DNA from: Spirochaetota bacterium
GTDB lineage: Bacteria; Spirochaetota; Spirochaetia; SZUA-6
NCBI GenBank assembly: GCA_013151965.1
Contig: JAADHF010000045.1
Span: forward strand, 20,096 to 84,095
Length of the DNA stretch: 64,000 bases
Direction of reading: 5' to 3'
A program made the translations under genes and the position numbers. The notes under the pieces were generated by a model. The model saw only the letters and a list, made by a program, of their open reading frames with translations. It was not told the origin of the DNA and did no database searches. Below, in pieces: positions 37,746 through 46,920 of the stretch. The stretch's first letter is position 1, and each line of letters starts with the position of its first letter.

Positions 37746-38465
37746 TTAATCATGGTAGAGAAGATATGCCTTTCCGAAATCCCTTAACAGCTGGCTTGCA
37801 AGCCATGCGGAAGGATGGGCAACTCCGGCTATCTTCATCCTCATAGGCGCGTTAACTACAACGGTTTTACCCATGACCTTTTTAGAGTATGTGTCGGGGT
37901 TCCGCAGGTTCATTTTTTCTATTGTAATACCTTTTCTTATATGCTCATGGATATACTCGATAGTTCCGTCATTGTAAACCTTTACCACCATCCCGACGTG
38001 GGTAAGGTAATCGTTCATCTTTCCGTCTCTGTTGCGGTCATACGTGTTGTCCCAGAAGATCAGGTCTCCGGGTACCGGATATTTTGTTATGTAAAGCAGG
38101 TTATTAAACTTCATTATTTTGTAGAGCCTGAGTACGCCGTTTCCTGTGTACTTTGGAAATTCCCCGGACAGATCTATCCCCGCATAGTAATAAATCGCCA
38201 GTACCGTGCCTGTGCAGTCAAAGTTAAAACGTCTTCCCCTTATGATTAATTTTCTTGCGCCTACGATTTTGTAGGCTCCCTGAACGAGTTTAGCCTGAAC
38301 TCCGGAGACGGCACTTCTCTTTTTAGGCAGTGAACGCGGACCGAAGAGTGCGGGACGTTCCGTCGGAGGAGAAAATGCCGTACCGGATACGGTTGCACAT
38401 CCTGAAAACCCTATAACCAGTACGGGGATTGCTGTCAGAAGAATTACCTTTATAGATATCTTCAT
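37746..38465 (-). CDS. NlpC/P60-like cysteine peptidase lipoprotein
   Basis: A 239-aa lipoprotein. The signal peptide MKISIKVILLTAIPVLVIGFSGC ends in a spirochaete-style lipobox (FSGC). The catalytic domain has Cys in RRFNFDCTGTVLAIYYYAGIDL, then PVPGDLIFWDNTYD, His in YLTHVGMVVKV and a second His in EYIHEHI, the Cys-His-His pattern of NlpC/P60 or CHAP peptidases. It probably trims peptidoglycan or another cell-surface polymer. A C-terminal region with ASQLLRDFGKAY follows. No ribosome-binding site is obvious before the ATG. Confidence 0.72.
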   Translation of the reverse strand: MKISIKVILLTAIPVLVIGFSGCATVSGTAFSPPTERPALFGPRSLPKKRSAVSGVQAKLVQGAYKIVGARKLIIRGRRFNFDCTGTVLAIYYYAGIDLSGEFPKYTGNGVLRLYKIMKFNNLLYITKYPVPGDLIFWDNTYDRNRDGKMNDYLTHVGMVVKVYNDGTIEYIHEHIRKGITIEKMNLRNPDTYSKKVMGKTVVVNAPMRMKIAGVAHPSAWLASQLLRDFGKAYLLYHD

Positions 38466-38540
38466 GGTTATAACATATAGTATCGGAACATCGATGAAGT
38501 TTAAATAGGACGGCGGATTAAGATAAATATAAAAAAGTGC

Positions 38541-39434
38541 TTAATTTTTACGGAATTTTACTGCATAAAACTCCGACAGTAAATAGACAACCGATGCTGT
38601 AATGAGCAGAAAATATCCCGGGTACAGGGCTAATGCAGGTTTTTCATGCAGGAATATGTAGGCTGCAATGCCGGAGAGCAGCGGTTCAAAGAGGCTGAAG
38701 AATGATACAAAAAGAGGGCTGAAAAGGCGTACCGCATAGTTATTGGATGTATGTCCTATGAGTGTGGGGAATATCGCGAGCAGAAGAAGGAATAAAAGTG
38801 AATACATGTCATTAAAGACAACCCTGTAAAAATCACCCGTTATAAAAATAAAAGGCAATGTTGCAATACCTCCCCATAAGTATATCAGGTGTATAAAAAG
38901 TGTATGCGGTACTCCGGCAGAGAGCTTTTTTGCACTGAATAGATAGAAAACAAATAAAATTGTAGCAAGAAGGCAGTAGATGTCTCCCTGCCGCCCGAAT
39001 TTTCCGTTTCCTGCTGTAAAGAGCCACACGGCACCGGTTACGACCATTAAAAGAGAAATAAGGGAGGGGAGATTTACTCTGCGTTTGTAGAGAATTCTCT
39101 CTGCTGCCGCAAACAGTATGGGGTTTACAGAGAAAATAAATGTACCGGTTGCTATTAAGGTATTTTTTATGCCCATAACCCATAGCTGAAAGTGTAATCC
39201 TAAAAGTATGCCCGGAATAATGAGGATAATCATTCCGGACATACCTTTCTCTCTGTAAAGATGTATAAATGCCCTGTATGAAAATGGCACAAGCACTATG
39301 CCGGCAATTATCATTCGAAAAGAGGCGATTACAGTTGCAGGGAAAAGGCAGAGTTTAATAAAAAGCGATGAAAAACCGAAGGTCACCGCACCTCCGATCA
39401 GAAATATAAGAGCTGTCTGCTTTTCCCGTTTCAT
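38541..39434 (-). CDS. EamA/DMT-family transporter
   Basis: A 297-aa inner-membrane protein with about ten membrane helices in two EamA repeats (FLIGGAVTFGFSSLFIKL ... VVTGAVWLFTAGN; and YCLLATILFVFYLFSAKKL ... FSPLFVSFFSLFEPLLSGIAAYIFLHEKPALALYPGYFLL). DMT members export metabolites such as amino acids; the substrate is unknown. The track ORF carries 104 non-family N-terminal residues. Met105 (MKREKQTALIFLIGG, ATG 39434) is the credible start, although its ribosome-binding site is weak. It is divergent from the citrate-synthase-like gene. Confidence 0.85.
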   Translation of the reverse strand: MKREKQTALIFLIGGAVTFGFSSLFIKLCLFPATVIASFRMIIAGIVLVPFSYRAFIHLYREKGMSGMIILIIPGILLGLHFQLWVMGIKNTLIATGTFIFSVNPILFAAAERILYKRRVNLPSLISLLMVVTGAVWLFTAGNGKFGRQGDIYCLLATILFVFYLFSAKKLSAGVPHTLFIHLIYLWGGIATLPFIFITGDFYRVVFNDMYSLLFLLLLAIFPTLIGHTSNNYAVRLFSPLFVSFFSLFEPLLSGIAAYIFLHEKPALALYPGYFLLITASVVYLLSEFYAVKFRKN

Positions 39435-39524
39435 CTTAATGTAAAGCCTGTTTCCTTTAGGCAAGTAATTGAATACAATTAAGAGAATATCAGAAGAGAA
39501 TATTTGTATAAAGGAGAAAAAACT

Positions 39525-40358
39525 ATGAGGCTTAAGAGCGGGGATAAGCAGAGGGAACCCTTCCACTGGAGAACCGGTATTGCGTATAAAACAAAAGACA
39601 GGATTGTTATTCGTGGTTATGATCTTAATAATCTGATAGGGAATGTAGATTTCGCATCCATGGCATATCTTGTGCTTACGGGTGAACTGCCGCCGGAGCA
39701 ATACAGGCTTATGGTAAATGCGCTTCTTGTTTCTATGGCGGAGCATGCCTTTTCGCCTTCATCTGTTTCCGCGCGGTTTGTGGCATCCGGGGGAGTTCCT
39801 TTAAATGTTGCAGTTGCAGGCGGGGTTATGACTATGGGAGAAAGGCATGCCTCTGCCGATATTGCCGCCGGAATTTTTAAAGAGGGGATTAGGAGATGCG
39901 GGTATGAAAAAATAAGTATAGAGAAATGTGCGGAATTAATTGTCGCTGAGTATAAAAGAGACAGTAGAATACTTAACGGATTTCATCATCCCCAGCATAT
40001 CAAAGATCCGAGGGTTAAACGGCTCTTTGAGCTTTCGGAGGAGTATAAAATTACCGGTGAACATCAGAAGCTTGCAGAAGCTATGGAAAGGGCAACCGGA
40101 AAGGTGTATGGGAGAGTTCTGTATCTTAATGCCCCCGGGGCTTTTGCTGCAATCGGCTGTGATATGGGGCTTACGCCGGAACAGTTAAAGGGCCTTATTA
40201 TACTCTCACGTACGGTATCTCTGGCGGCCCATAGTATAGAGGAGATGGAACGGGAGAAGGGCTGGAGGGCTTCGGGTAAAAGTAAGATTGTTCAGCCTCT
40301 GGAGTTGAGTATGCAGCTTCCGGAGTACTACGACGGGCCGCCCGACAGGTCGTTATAA
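39525..40358 (+). CDS. Citrate synthase-family protein, citryl-CoA lyase-like
   Basis: A 277-aa protein, much shorter than citrate synthase (about 380-430 aa). The N-terminal segment RTGIAYKTKDRIVIRGYDLNNLIGNVDFASMAYLVLTGELP and the histidine motif GFHHPQHIKDPRVKRLFELS match the citryl-CoA lyase/citrate-synthase-like family, and LSRTVSLAAHSIEEMEREKGWR carries the C-terminal His region. It may cleave citryl-CoA or a related acyl-CoA, or condense acetyl-CoA with an oxoacid. AAAGGAG 8 nt before ATG 39525 favours this start over 39504. It overlaps the convergent HAD gene by 6 bp. Confidence 0.8.
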   Translation: MRLKSGDKQREPFHWRTGIAYKTKDRIVIRGYDLNNLIGNVDFASMAYLVLTGELPPEQYRLMVNALLVSMAEHAFSPSSVSARFVASGGVPLNVAVAGGVMTMGERHASADIAAGIFKEGIRRCGYEKISIEKCAELIVAEYKRDSRILNGFHHPQHIKDPRVKRLFELSEEYKITGEHQKLAEAMERATGKVYGRVLYLNAPGAFAAIGCDMGLTPEQLKGLIILSRTVSLAAHSIEEMEREKGWRASGKSKIVQPLELSMQLPEYYDGPPDRSL

Positions 40359-41129
40359 GAGGATGTCCCGGGAGAAATATTTCACAAGCTCCTCCGCATG
40401 AATTACACCGTTAAAGCTTAAGTTTTTGCCTCCCTTCTTTAAGACACCCTTTTCTCCGTCCGGATCGCCGAGGCACGAAACAATAATATCGGCCTCATCG
40501 AGGTTTTCTTTTTCCGTATAAACATTTGTAGTTGCGATAACATTTAACCCGGCAGCTTTTGCCGCCAGTACTCCGTTTCTGGAGTCCTCTATAACAACAC
40601 ATTCTTCGGGTTTTAATCCGGTTTTCTTTAAAGCAAGCAGATAAATTTCAGGATCGGGTTTTTTATTCTTAACAACGTCACCTGCCAGTACAAAATCGAA
40701 TTTAATGTCCTTCAGTATCCCGCAGGTAACTGCATGGGCTGCCTTTTCATTGGAAGTAGTGCATACCCCGAGTTTTAAACCGAGTCTGTTTATTTCTTTC
40801 ATTATCCTTTTAATTCCCGGGCGCAGCGGAAGCTGTCCGCTCTCTATCAGCTCGATAAAGATCTCTGTTTTTCGTTTGTGGAGTTTCTTAATTAGTTTGT
40901 CTTCTTCCTCCGGTTTTACGGGAACTCCGAACCCCTTTGTATGCAGATAATGTCTCATCCTTTCCTTGCCGCCTGCTATCCGGAGGAGGCCGTGATACTC
41001 ATCCACGTCCCACTCTATATTATAGCCGAATTCCTTAAAGGTTCTGTTAAAAGCAACCCTGTGCCCGTCACGTTCCGTGTCGATAATAACACCGTCCTGA
41101 TCAAAAAAGAATGCCCTTACCGCAGCCAT
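40353..41129 (-). CDS. HAD-IA hydrolase, beta-phosphoglucomutase/sugar-phosphatase-like
   Basis: A 258-aa protein. Motif I is FFFDQDGVIIDTERDGHRVAFNRTF (Asp-x-Asp-Gly), motif II GVCTTSNEK, motif III Lys in VKNKKPDPEIYL and motif IV CVVIEDSRNGVLAAKAAGL. This is the CbbY/GPH/beta-PGM type with a helical cap, usually acting on sugar phosphates or phosphoglycolate. AAGGAG precedes the ATG. It is the last gene of the minus-strand locus headed by the AfuA-like transporter and lies 26 bp after the aminotransferase. I infer it dephosphorylates a pathway intermediate. Confidence 0.87.
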   Translation of the reverse strand: MAAVRAFFFDQDGVIIDTERDGHRVAFNRTFKEFGYNIEWDVDEYHGLLRIAGGKERMRHYLHTKGFGVPVKPEEEDKLIKKLHKRKTEIFIELIESGQLPLRPGIKRIMKEINRLGLKLGVCTTSNEKAAHAVTCGILKDIKFDFVLAGDVVKNKKPDPEIYLLALKKTGLKPEECVVIEDSRNGVLAAKAAGLNVIATTNVYTEKENLDEADIIVSCLGDPDGEKGVLKKGGKNLSFNGVIHAEELVKYFSRDILL

Positions 41130-41155
41130 CGTTATCTCCTTGTTCCTGTTATGTT

Positions 41156-42259
41156 TTAACCGGTGATAAAATCCTTTATAATTTTCACGGCCATTTTGTT
41201 CTCTTCCTCCGTACCCACCGTAATGCGGAAGAATCCGTCGCTTCCGTACATCCCGGGCTGAGGACGCAGTATAACACCGTTTTTCTGTGCATGGGCAACA
41301 ATATCATTGCCCTTTTTGCCCGTGCCCTTCGCATCGAATAGTACATAGTTTCCATGGGAATGGAAAATTGTAAGTCCGTCTATTTCCCCGAGGCTTTTTT
41401 CTATAAACTCTATCTGGCTGTTAATGAAGTTAACCCTTATCTTTAAGCCTTCGGTATCCTCGAATGCTGCAATGGCCGCTCCCATCGTTAAAGTGCTGAC
41501 GTTCCATGGTATAAGGACGGCTGATATTTTAGAGACCACATCTTTATTGCTTAAGAGATACCCGAACCTTAAACCTGCAAGGCCGTATGCCTTGGAAAGC
41601 GTGCGGGTGATCATTACATTTGGGTAATCCTTAATCATACCGATTTTGGATTTCTTAAGCCCTGCAAACTCCACATAGGCTTCGTCTATTACAAAGGGTA
41701 TACCTGTTTCTGCAATGCGGACAAAATCCTTATCATCCATAAAATTCCCGGTGGGATTGTTCGGATTGGCAATAACTATGATTTTTGTTTCAGGTGTAAC
41801 AGCCCTTAGAATGGAATCCGCATCGAATAGAAGTTCGCCGTTTTTATAAATCATGGGAACGGATATGAGCTTTCCTCCGATAACGGCACATCTGAGTTTG
41901 TAAATTCCGAAACATGGGGTATGCTGAATAATCTCTTCCCCGGGCTGTACAAGACTTCTCCAGATCATATCGTATACTTCACTGGAGCCGTTTCCCAGCA
42001 TTACATTTTCAGGTCCGTCAAGTCCGTTTATCTCCGCTATCTTTGTACGTACTGTCAGTCCCTGGTCGGAGTACCTGTTGCCGAGTTTCGAATATTCGGC
42101 TATGGCCTTCAGGACCTTTTGGGACGGTTCGAGCGGATTTTCATTGGACATCATCCTGTGCAGTGACCGGTTTTTCCACGCCAGCTCGATATGGGGAGAT
42201 ACATACATTTTTAACCCGTCGAGCCATGGCACGAAGTAGTCGCTCATTTTTGTCTTCAT
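41156..42259 (-). CDS. PLP aminotransferase, histidinol-phosphate-aminotransferase-like
   Basis: A 367-aa fold-type I class I/II aminotransferase. HisC-like features are SNENPLEPSQKVLKAIAEY, LGNGSSEVYDMI, ANPNNPTGNFM, FVIDEAYVEFAG, the PLP lysine in TRTLSKAYGLAGLRFGY, and the C-terminal Arg in FFRITVGTEEEN. AAGGAG lies 8 nt before the ATG. No other his genes are nearby. It lies inside a catabolic-looking locus (transporter, GntR, aldolase, HAD phosphatases), so it more likely transaminates a phosphorylated or related amino compound than makes histidine. I therefore give no hisC symbol. Confidence 0.83.
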   Translation of the reverse strand: MKTKMSDYFVPWLDGLKMYVSPHIELAWKNRSLHRMMSNENPLEPSQKVLKAIAEYSKLGNRYSDQGLTVRTKIAEINGLDGPENVMLGNGSSEVYDMIWRSLVQPGEEIIQHTPCFGIYKLRCAVIGGKLISVPMIYKNGELLFDADSILRAVTPETKIIVIANPNNPTGNFMDDKDFVRIAETGIPFVIDEAYVEFAGLKKSKIGMIKDYPNVMITRTLSKAYGLAGLRFGYLLSNKDVVSKISAVLIPWNVSTLTMGAAIAAFEDTEGLKIRVNFINSQIEFIEKSLGEIDGLTIFHSHGNYVLFDAKGTGKKGNDIVAHAQKNGVILRPQPGMYGSDGFFRITVGTEEENKMAVKIIKDFITG

Positions 42260-42279
42260 TAATCTTGCTCCTTGTTGTT

Positions 42280-43155
42280 TTATGCTTTTCCGGCAGATCC
42301 GAAGAGATCTATCCAGGATTCTATTCTTTTGATAATTGCTTCTTTCATCGCCTTATCAATTTTGCCCGGGTTGTACTCATCCCTGTGAGAGGAGATATAA
42401 TCGTATGTGGAATCGATAAGAACGTGTTTTAGGTCAGTGGAAACATTAAACTTTGATCCTCCGAGTGAGATGAGTTTTTTTACCACATCCGGCTGTAATC
42501 CTGTTCCTCCGTGTATTACTATTGGTATGGTTGGAGTTTTCCCGTTAAAAAGGTCAAAGATTATTTTAAGCCTGTCGAAATCGAGTTTGGGATTTTTCGT
42601 TTTGTAGATACCATGAGCCGTTCCTATTGCAGGTGCAAAAAGATCCACACCTGTTTTCTCCACAAATTCAATGGCCTTGTCCGGGTCGCAGAGTGCCGCT
42701 TCGTTTTCGGCAACCTTTATCTGATCCTCTACACCCGATACTGTTCCGAGTTCTCCTTCTACTGTAATACTTCCGAGATTATGGACATAATCGCATACAT
42801 ATTTTGTCTGCCGTACATTTTCCCCGAATACCTGTTTGGAGGCATCGATCATGATGTTTGTATAGCCTGCATCCGCGCATTCCTTACAGTACTCTGCGTC
42901 GGTTGAATGGTCTAAGTGAAGGCAGATTGGTATGGGTGCCGATTCCGCAAGCGTTCTGTAAACTGCGGAAAAAACCTTCGGGCCGATAAACTTAGAGGGA
43001 GTTACCGAGGTCTGAATAATAAGAGGCGCATTTTTGTTGACAGCAGCTTCTATGACTGCTTCCATCTGAATAATGTTTGTTACATTAAAAGCGCCGACGG
43101 CATACCGGCCTGCCGTTGCTTTTAACAGTATTTCTTTTGCATTAACGATCGACAT
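42280..43155 (-). CDS. Class II fructose-bisphosphate/tagatose-bisphosphate-type aldolase
   Basis: A 291-aa zinc-dependent aldolase. Family motifs are YAVGAFNVTNIIQMEAVIEAA, ICLHLDHSTDAEYCKECADAGYTNIMIDAS (zinc His and catalytic Asp), VEGELGTVSGVED, LFAPAIGTAHGIYK (zinc His), IPIVIHGGTGLQPDVVKKLI (zinc His in HGG) and GGSKFNVSTDLKH. It cleaves a ketose bisphosphate or related phosphorylated ketose to DHAP plus an aldehyde. Candidates include KbaY/GatY, FbaA and IolJ types, and sequence reading cannot separate them. AGGAG lies 7 nt before the ATG. Its place beside GntR and a transporter argues for a catabolic, not glycolytic, copy. Confidence 0.87.
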   Translation of the reverse strand: MSIVNAKEILLKATAGRYAVGAFNVTNIIQMEAVIEAAVNKNAPLIIQTSVTPSKFIGPKVFSAVYRTLAESAPIPICLHLDHSTDAEYCKECADAGYTNIMIDASKQVFGENVRQTKYVCDYVHNLGSITVEGELGTVSGVEDQIKVAENEAALCDPDKAIEFVEKTGVDLFAPAIGTAHGIYKTKNPKLDFDRLKIIFDLFNGKTPTIPIVIHGGTGLQPDVVKKLISLGGSKFNVSTDLKHVLIDSTYDYISSHRDEYNPGKIDKAMKEAIIKRIESWIDLFGSAGKA

Positions 43156-43182
43156 TTCTGTTCTCCTATTAAATATGTTGTT

Positions 43183-43953
43183 TTATTTAACTTCTCCCGA
43201 ACTCATTTCTCTCCTGTATTCACCTGCTTCAACTGTAAATACATACCGGTCACCCCTGTAATACGACTGGAGGATTTCGATGCAGATGTCCCCGCTTGTA
43301 TATGCAAGGCTTTCCAGCATAATACATGGAATAGCTCTGCTGATTTGTAATCCCTGTGCTATCTCCTTTGCCGGTTTTACGGCTTTGATAGTCTGGATTG
43401 AATGATGCAGGTCGGCGTTGAAATTCTCTGTAAGAAGTTTATACATGGAGCCCTTTATCTCAATTTCCATTAATCCCGAAAACTTCTCGTATGAGTAGAA
43501 CTGACGCTCGAGCAGGAAGGGTATTTTATCGGCAATACGGATTCTTTCCAGCTTTATTATCTTTGCTCCTGTTTTTACCATTAATTTTTCAGCAAGACCG
43601 GCAGGGGCTTTTATAATGTCTTTTGCAGTGATTATATCTTCGATGTTAACGTGGTTCATCTCGAAATCGTCCACAAAACTTGTCATCTTCCCAAGCCGGT
43701 GTATCGGGTGAAGTGTGGTTGTCCGCTTTACAAATGTACCGACCCCTTTCTGTTTTTCCAGCAGTCCTTTCTGAACAAGTACGCTTATTGCCTGGCGTAT
43801 CGTATTCCGGTTAATGCGGAAATCTGCAGCGAGCTTCCCTTCCGATGGTATTTTAGAGCTCACTTTGTATATCCCGTCCTTAATTCTCCTTTCGAGAATA
43901 TTTGCAAGCTGGAGATATATCGGTATCGGATTGTTCTTGTCCACTGTTTCCAT
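43183..43953 (-). CDS. GntR/HutC-family transcriptional regulator with UTRA domain
   Basis: A 256-aa repressor-type regulator. The N-terminal winged HTH is typical (IPIYLQLANILERRIKDGIYKVSSKIPSEGKLAADFRINRNTIRQAISVLVQKGLLEKQKGVGTFV), followed by a UTRA ligand domain (LERIRIADKIPFLLERQFYSYEKFSGL ... MLESLAYTSGDICIEILQSYYRGDRYVF). UTRA domains often sense phosphorylated sugars or phosphonate-related compounds. A TTGACC/TATATA promoter directly upstream overlaps a 13-bp sequence that recurs upstream of the binding-protein gene, fitting autoregulation and control of the whole locus. Confidence 0.9.
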   Translation of the reverse strand: METVDKNNPIPIYLQLANILERRIKDGIYKVSSKIPSEGKLAADFRINRNTIRQAISVLVQKGLLEKQKGVGTFVKRTTTLHPIHRLGKMTSFVDDFEMNHVNIEDIITAKDIIKAPAGLAEKLMVKTGAKIIKLERIRIADKIPFLLERQFYSYEKFSGLMEIEIKGSMYKLLTENFNADLHHSIQTIKAVKPAKEIAQGLQISRAIPCIMLESLAYTSGDICIEILQSYYRGDRYVFTVEAGEYRREMSSGEVK

Positions 43954-43968
43954 ATTACCTGTCTACCT

Positions 43969-44004
43969 ATCTACCTATATATACAAATATTGGCTTAAGG
44001 TCAA
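43969..44004 (-). promoter_or_regulatory. gntR promoter with overlapping candidate operator
   Basis: On the minus strand TTGACC, a 17-bp spacer and TATATA (-10 at 43976-43981) precede gntR. TATATAGGTAGAT (43969-43981) overlaps the -10 box and continues as AGGTAGACAGGT, a near-tandem AGGTAGA repeat. The same 13-mer occurs at 48205-48217 upstream of the binding-protein gene. The 92-bp gap holds nothing else. Confidence 0.5.
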
Positions 44005-44045
44005 GTTTATTATTTAAAACTTTTAAAAAAACCATTAAGCTGGTA

Positions 44046-45758
44046 CTACTCGGATTCTGCAACTACCTTTAGTCCTCTCTTTTTAAAGAGCAGTGCGAAT
44101 ATGGCAAGCATTACTATGACAATGATTATTATAAGTGTAGCCATCGCTGCAGAGGGTCCTTCCTGGCCGTCTTTTTCGAGGTTTATGACCGCTATGGAAG
44201 CGAGATGTACATCCGGGGATATCAGGAATATAACGGCACTGATGGTAACCATGCTTCTCATGAAGTAATAGATAAGATTGCTCATAAATGAGATCCGGTT
44301 TAAGGGGAAGATAATCCGAAGAAAGGTTCTCGTAGTGTTTGCGCCGAGGCTCGTTGCCGCTTCATCCATGGATTTATCTATGTTCTTCATGTTGGAGATA
44401 CTGGAAAGCGTGCCCAGTGTAAAATTTGTAATGATAACATTTATAATAATAATCAGAGGTTTTCCGTACAGTATATTATCCAGATTAAGGAACCGAGTGT
44501 TAAAAATCAAAATATACCCAAGGCCCATAACCAGACCCGGAATTGCTGCCGGAATAACAGAAAAGAGGTATAACGGCTGGGCAAAAAAAGGTTTTTTCTT
44601 TTCGATAATATATCCGTTTAAGATGGTTAGAAAGGCTCCGAAAAAACCGACAAAAAGTGCAATTTTAAGACTTGTCCAGAGTACACTGATACCGCCAGGA
44701 ATTTTAAACTGATAATGACTCGTTGTAAAGGACCAGTTGTACATCCAGACCTTTATAAAAGACTTGAAAACAATTACACCGATTACAGAGAGAAGGATGC
44801 CGGCAATGGTCCAGCTGTATGCCGTAAAGCCGTATTTTTTTAACGGACGTGACGGCGGCAGCTGAGGTTTTGCCTGGCCGCTGATTAAGGAGTGGCTTTT
44901 CTTTGTAAAGTAGTAATTCAACAGGAATGCGATAATCGACGGGACAAGAAGAACGACTGCGATTGTAGTTCCCAGATCAAAACGCTGCATTCCTATAACC
45001 TGCAGGTAAATTTCCGTTGATAAAACATTGTAACCTCTGCCTATTATAATCGGGTTTCCAAAGTCTGTAATGGCAAGATTAAAAACCAGGGCTGCAGCGG
45101 AAAATATGCCGTACCTGGCAGTGGGTACTGTTATCTTAAAAAAGGTTGTGACTTCCGAAGCGCCGAGGCTCGATGCCGCTTCGTCGAGCCTGGAATCCAC
45201 CGCAGAGAGAGTTGTGTAAAGAATGACCATGGCATGGGGGAAACAGTAAAGAACCTCGGAAATAATTATTCCCGTAGGCCCGTAAATGTTCCACTCCACA
45301 TTTAGAAGACCTGCCGTTATAAGTCCGTTGGAACCAAACAGAGATATTAATGCCATTGCCTGCAGCAGTGACGGTGCAATAAGGGGAGTCATGGCAACAT
45401 AGTACAGAGCCTTTTTCCATTTGATTGTTGTTCTTGTTAACCCGTATGCAAAGAAAAAAGCGAGTGTCGTGGTAATCACCATAGACCAGACTGCTATCCA
45501 CAGACTGTGATAGAGTGACTGAACTATAGCCGGTTTACTGAAATAATTGGTAAAATTAGCCAGTGTTAATCTGCCTAAAAATTCATGTTTCCTCGGATCG
45601 TATGCAGTCATACTGAGCCTGAGAATATTTAACACCGGAAGAAGCATGAAAACCAGAAGGAAGAGTCCGATTAATCCTCCCACAACATAGATGAGATATT
45701 TATCATTCAGTATTTTTTTGCCCTTCGGCTGAATATTTTCTGCTGTTATTGTTGACAT
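44046..45758 (-). CDS. ABC transporter permease, double-length FbpB/AfuB type
   Basis: A 570-aa inner-membrane protein with about twelve helices in two BPD_transp_1 halves. Each half has an ATPase-contacting EAA loop: DEAASSLGASEVTTFFKITVP and DEAATSLGANTTRTFLRIIFP. Fused permeases of this kind serve ferric-iron (FbpB), hexose/sugar-phosphate (AfuB) and 2-aminoethylphosphonate importers. GGAG lies 6 nt before the ATG. It lies 13 bp downstream of the ATPase gene and 92 bp upstream of gntR. Together with the ATPase and binding protein it forms a complete importer. Confidence 0.9.
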   Translation of the reverse strand: MSTITAENIQPKGKKILNDKYLIYVVGGLIGLFLLVFMLLPVLNILRLSMTAYDPRKHEFLGRLTLANFTNYFSKPAIVQSLYHSLWIAVWSMVITTTLAFFFAYGLTRTTIKWKKALYYVAMTPLIAPSLLQAMALISLFGSNGLITAGLLNVEWNIYGPTGIIISEVLYCFPHAMVILYTTLSAVDSRLDEAASSLGASEVTTFFKITVPTARYGIFSAAALVFNLAITDFGNPIIIGRGYNVLSTEIYLQVIGMQRFDLGTTIAVVLLVPSIIAFLLNYYFTKKSHSLISGQAKPQLPPSRPLKKYGFTAYSWTIAGILLSVIGVIVFKSFIKVWMYNWSFTTSHYQFKIPGGISVLWTSLKIALFVGFFGAFLTILNGYIIEKKKPFFAQPLYLFSVIPAAIPGLVMGLGYILIFNTRFLNLDNILYGKPLIIIINVIITNFTLGTLSSISNMKNIDKSMDEAATSLGANTTRTFLRIIFPLNRISFMSNLIYYFMRSMVTISAVIFLISPDVHLASIAVINLEKDGQEGPSAAMATLIIIIVIVMLAIFALLFKKRGLKVVAESE

Positions 45759-45771
45759 AATCTACTCCGCT

Positions 45772-46842
45772 CTACTCTATTCCGTATACTATAAAAGCAT
45801 CGGGCGGAAGGTATAGTTCTATATTTTCACCCCGGGATATCTTCATATCCGTAAACCGTTTTTCGAGAATATCAACTATAACATCCTGTGTTTTTAGCCG
45901 GACAACGAGCCTGACGATTAAACCGAGAAATACGATAACAATGAGTTTGCCGGTAACCGTGTTCCCTTTTTTATGTTTGCCTGCTTCCCTGCTGTTTACG
46001 ATTTCGATTTTTTCCGGCCGTATTGCGGCAGTAACATTCCCTTCCGTGATTCCATTGGTATTTGCTACTGTAAAGGTAAGTTCATGGCCGTCTATTTTAC
46101 CCTGCTTTAATTTACCTTCAAAAAAATTGCTCGTTCCCACAAAATCGGCAACATACCGCGACCTCGGGTTTTTATAAATAGCAACGGGCTTATCTATCTG
46201 TTCGATTATTCCATGGTTCATTACGACAACCCTGTCGGAAATGGAAAGTGCTTCTTCCTGGTCATGAGTTACATATATGGTTGTTATACCGAGATCTACC
46301 TGTAGCTGTTTAATTTCCGCTCTGAGCTTTACACGAATTTTTGCATCCAGGGCACTTAAAGGTTCATCCAGGAGAATAACCTCCGGCCTGGGGGCAAGTG
46401 CACGTGCTAATGCAACTCTCTGCTGCATTCCTCCCGAAAGCTCTGCCGGATATTTATGTTTATGTTCTTTAAGCCCGACTATATCGAGAAGTTCATCGAC
46501 CCTGGGCTGGATTTTATCTTTCGGATACCTGTGCATTTTAAGGCCGAAGGCTACATTTTCATTTACTCTCATATGCGGAAACAGAGCGTAGGACTGGAAA
46601 ACAATTCCGAAATTCCTTTGCTGCGGTATAAGGCGGTTAATGACTTTTCCGTTATATACAATTTCACCTGCCGAGGGTATTTCGAATCCTGCTACCATCC
46701 TGAGAGTGGTTGTTTTACCGCACCCCGAAGGTCCCAAAAGTGTTACGAATTCTCCCTCTTTTATTTCGAGTTTTATTTTGTTAACTGCATACAGATTATC
46801 AAATTTTTTTGATACATCCTGTAAAATCAAATTCTTAGCCAT
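45772..46842 (-). CDS. ABC transporter ATP-binding protein (FbpC/AfuC/PotA type)
   Basis: A 356-aa ATPase with Walker [11 protein letters not shown]-loop [11 protein letters not shown], signature [15 protein letters not shown], Walker [13 protein letters not shown] and switch His in VTHDQEEAL. The C-terminal TOBE-like domain ([13 protein letters not shown] ... [11 protein letters not shown]) marks the MOI/CUT1-like subfamily. It energises import through the double permease. It follows the binding-protein gene across a 78-bp gap that contains a strong hairpin, which would let the binding protein be expressed above the ATPase. Confidence 0.92.
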   Translation of the reverse strand: MAKNLILQDVSKKFDNLYAVNKIKLEIKEGEFVTLLGPSGCGKTTTLRMVAGFEIPSAGEIVYNGKVINRLIPQQRNFGIVFQSYALFPHMRVNENVAFGLKMHRYPKDKIQPRVDELLDIVGLKEHKHKYPAELSGGMQQRVALARALAPRPEVILLDEPLSALDAKIRVKLRAEIKQLQVDLGITTIYVTHDQEEALSISDRVVVMNHGIIEQIDKPVAIYKNPRSRYVADFVGTSNFFEGKLKQGKIDGHELTFTVANTNGITEGNVTAAIRPEKIEIVNSREAGKHKKGNTVTGKLIVIVFLGLIVRLVVRLKTQDVIVDILEKRFTDMKISRGENIELYLPPDAFIVYGIE

Positions 46843-46867
46843 ATATGTACCTGCCGATAGATTAATT

Positions 46868-46897
46868 TTAACGCCGGTTATATTTAACCGGCGTTAA
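46868..46897 (-). other. Intercistronic hairpin between binding-protein and ATPase genes
   Basis: A perfect 13-bp inverted repeat, TTAACGCCGGTTA / TAACCGGCGTTAA, with a TATT loop. On the transcribed (minus) strand it is followed by AAAATT, not a U-run, so it is not a classical terminator. Such hairpins in binding-protein operons commonly protect the upstream mRNA and reduce downstream expression. Confidence 0.65.
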
Positions 46898-46920
46898 TGT
46901 GTTTTTTAAAGGTTTAAACT

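Noticed and set aside
41156-42259. Calling the aminotransferase hisC of histidine biosynthesis
   Set aside because: No other his gene is nearby and the locus is catabolic in character, so the symbol is not justified.
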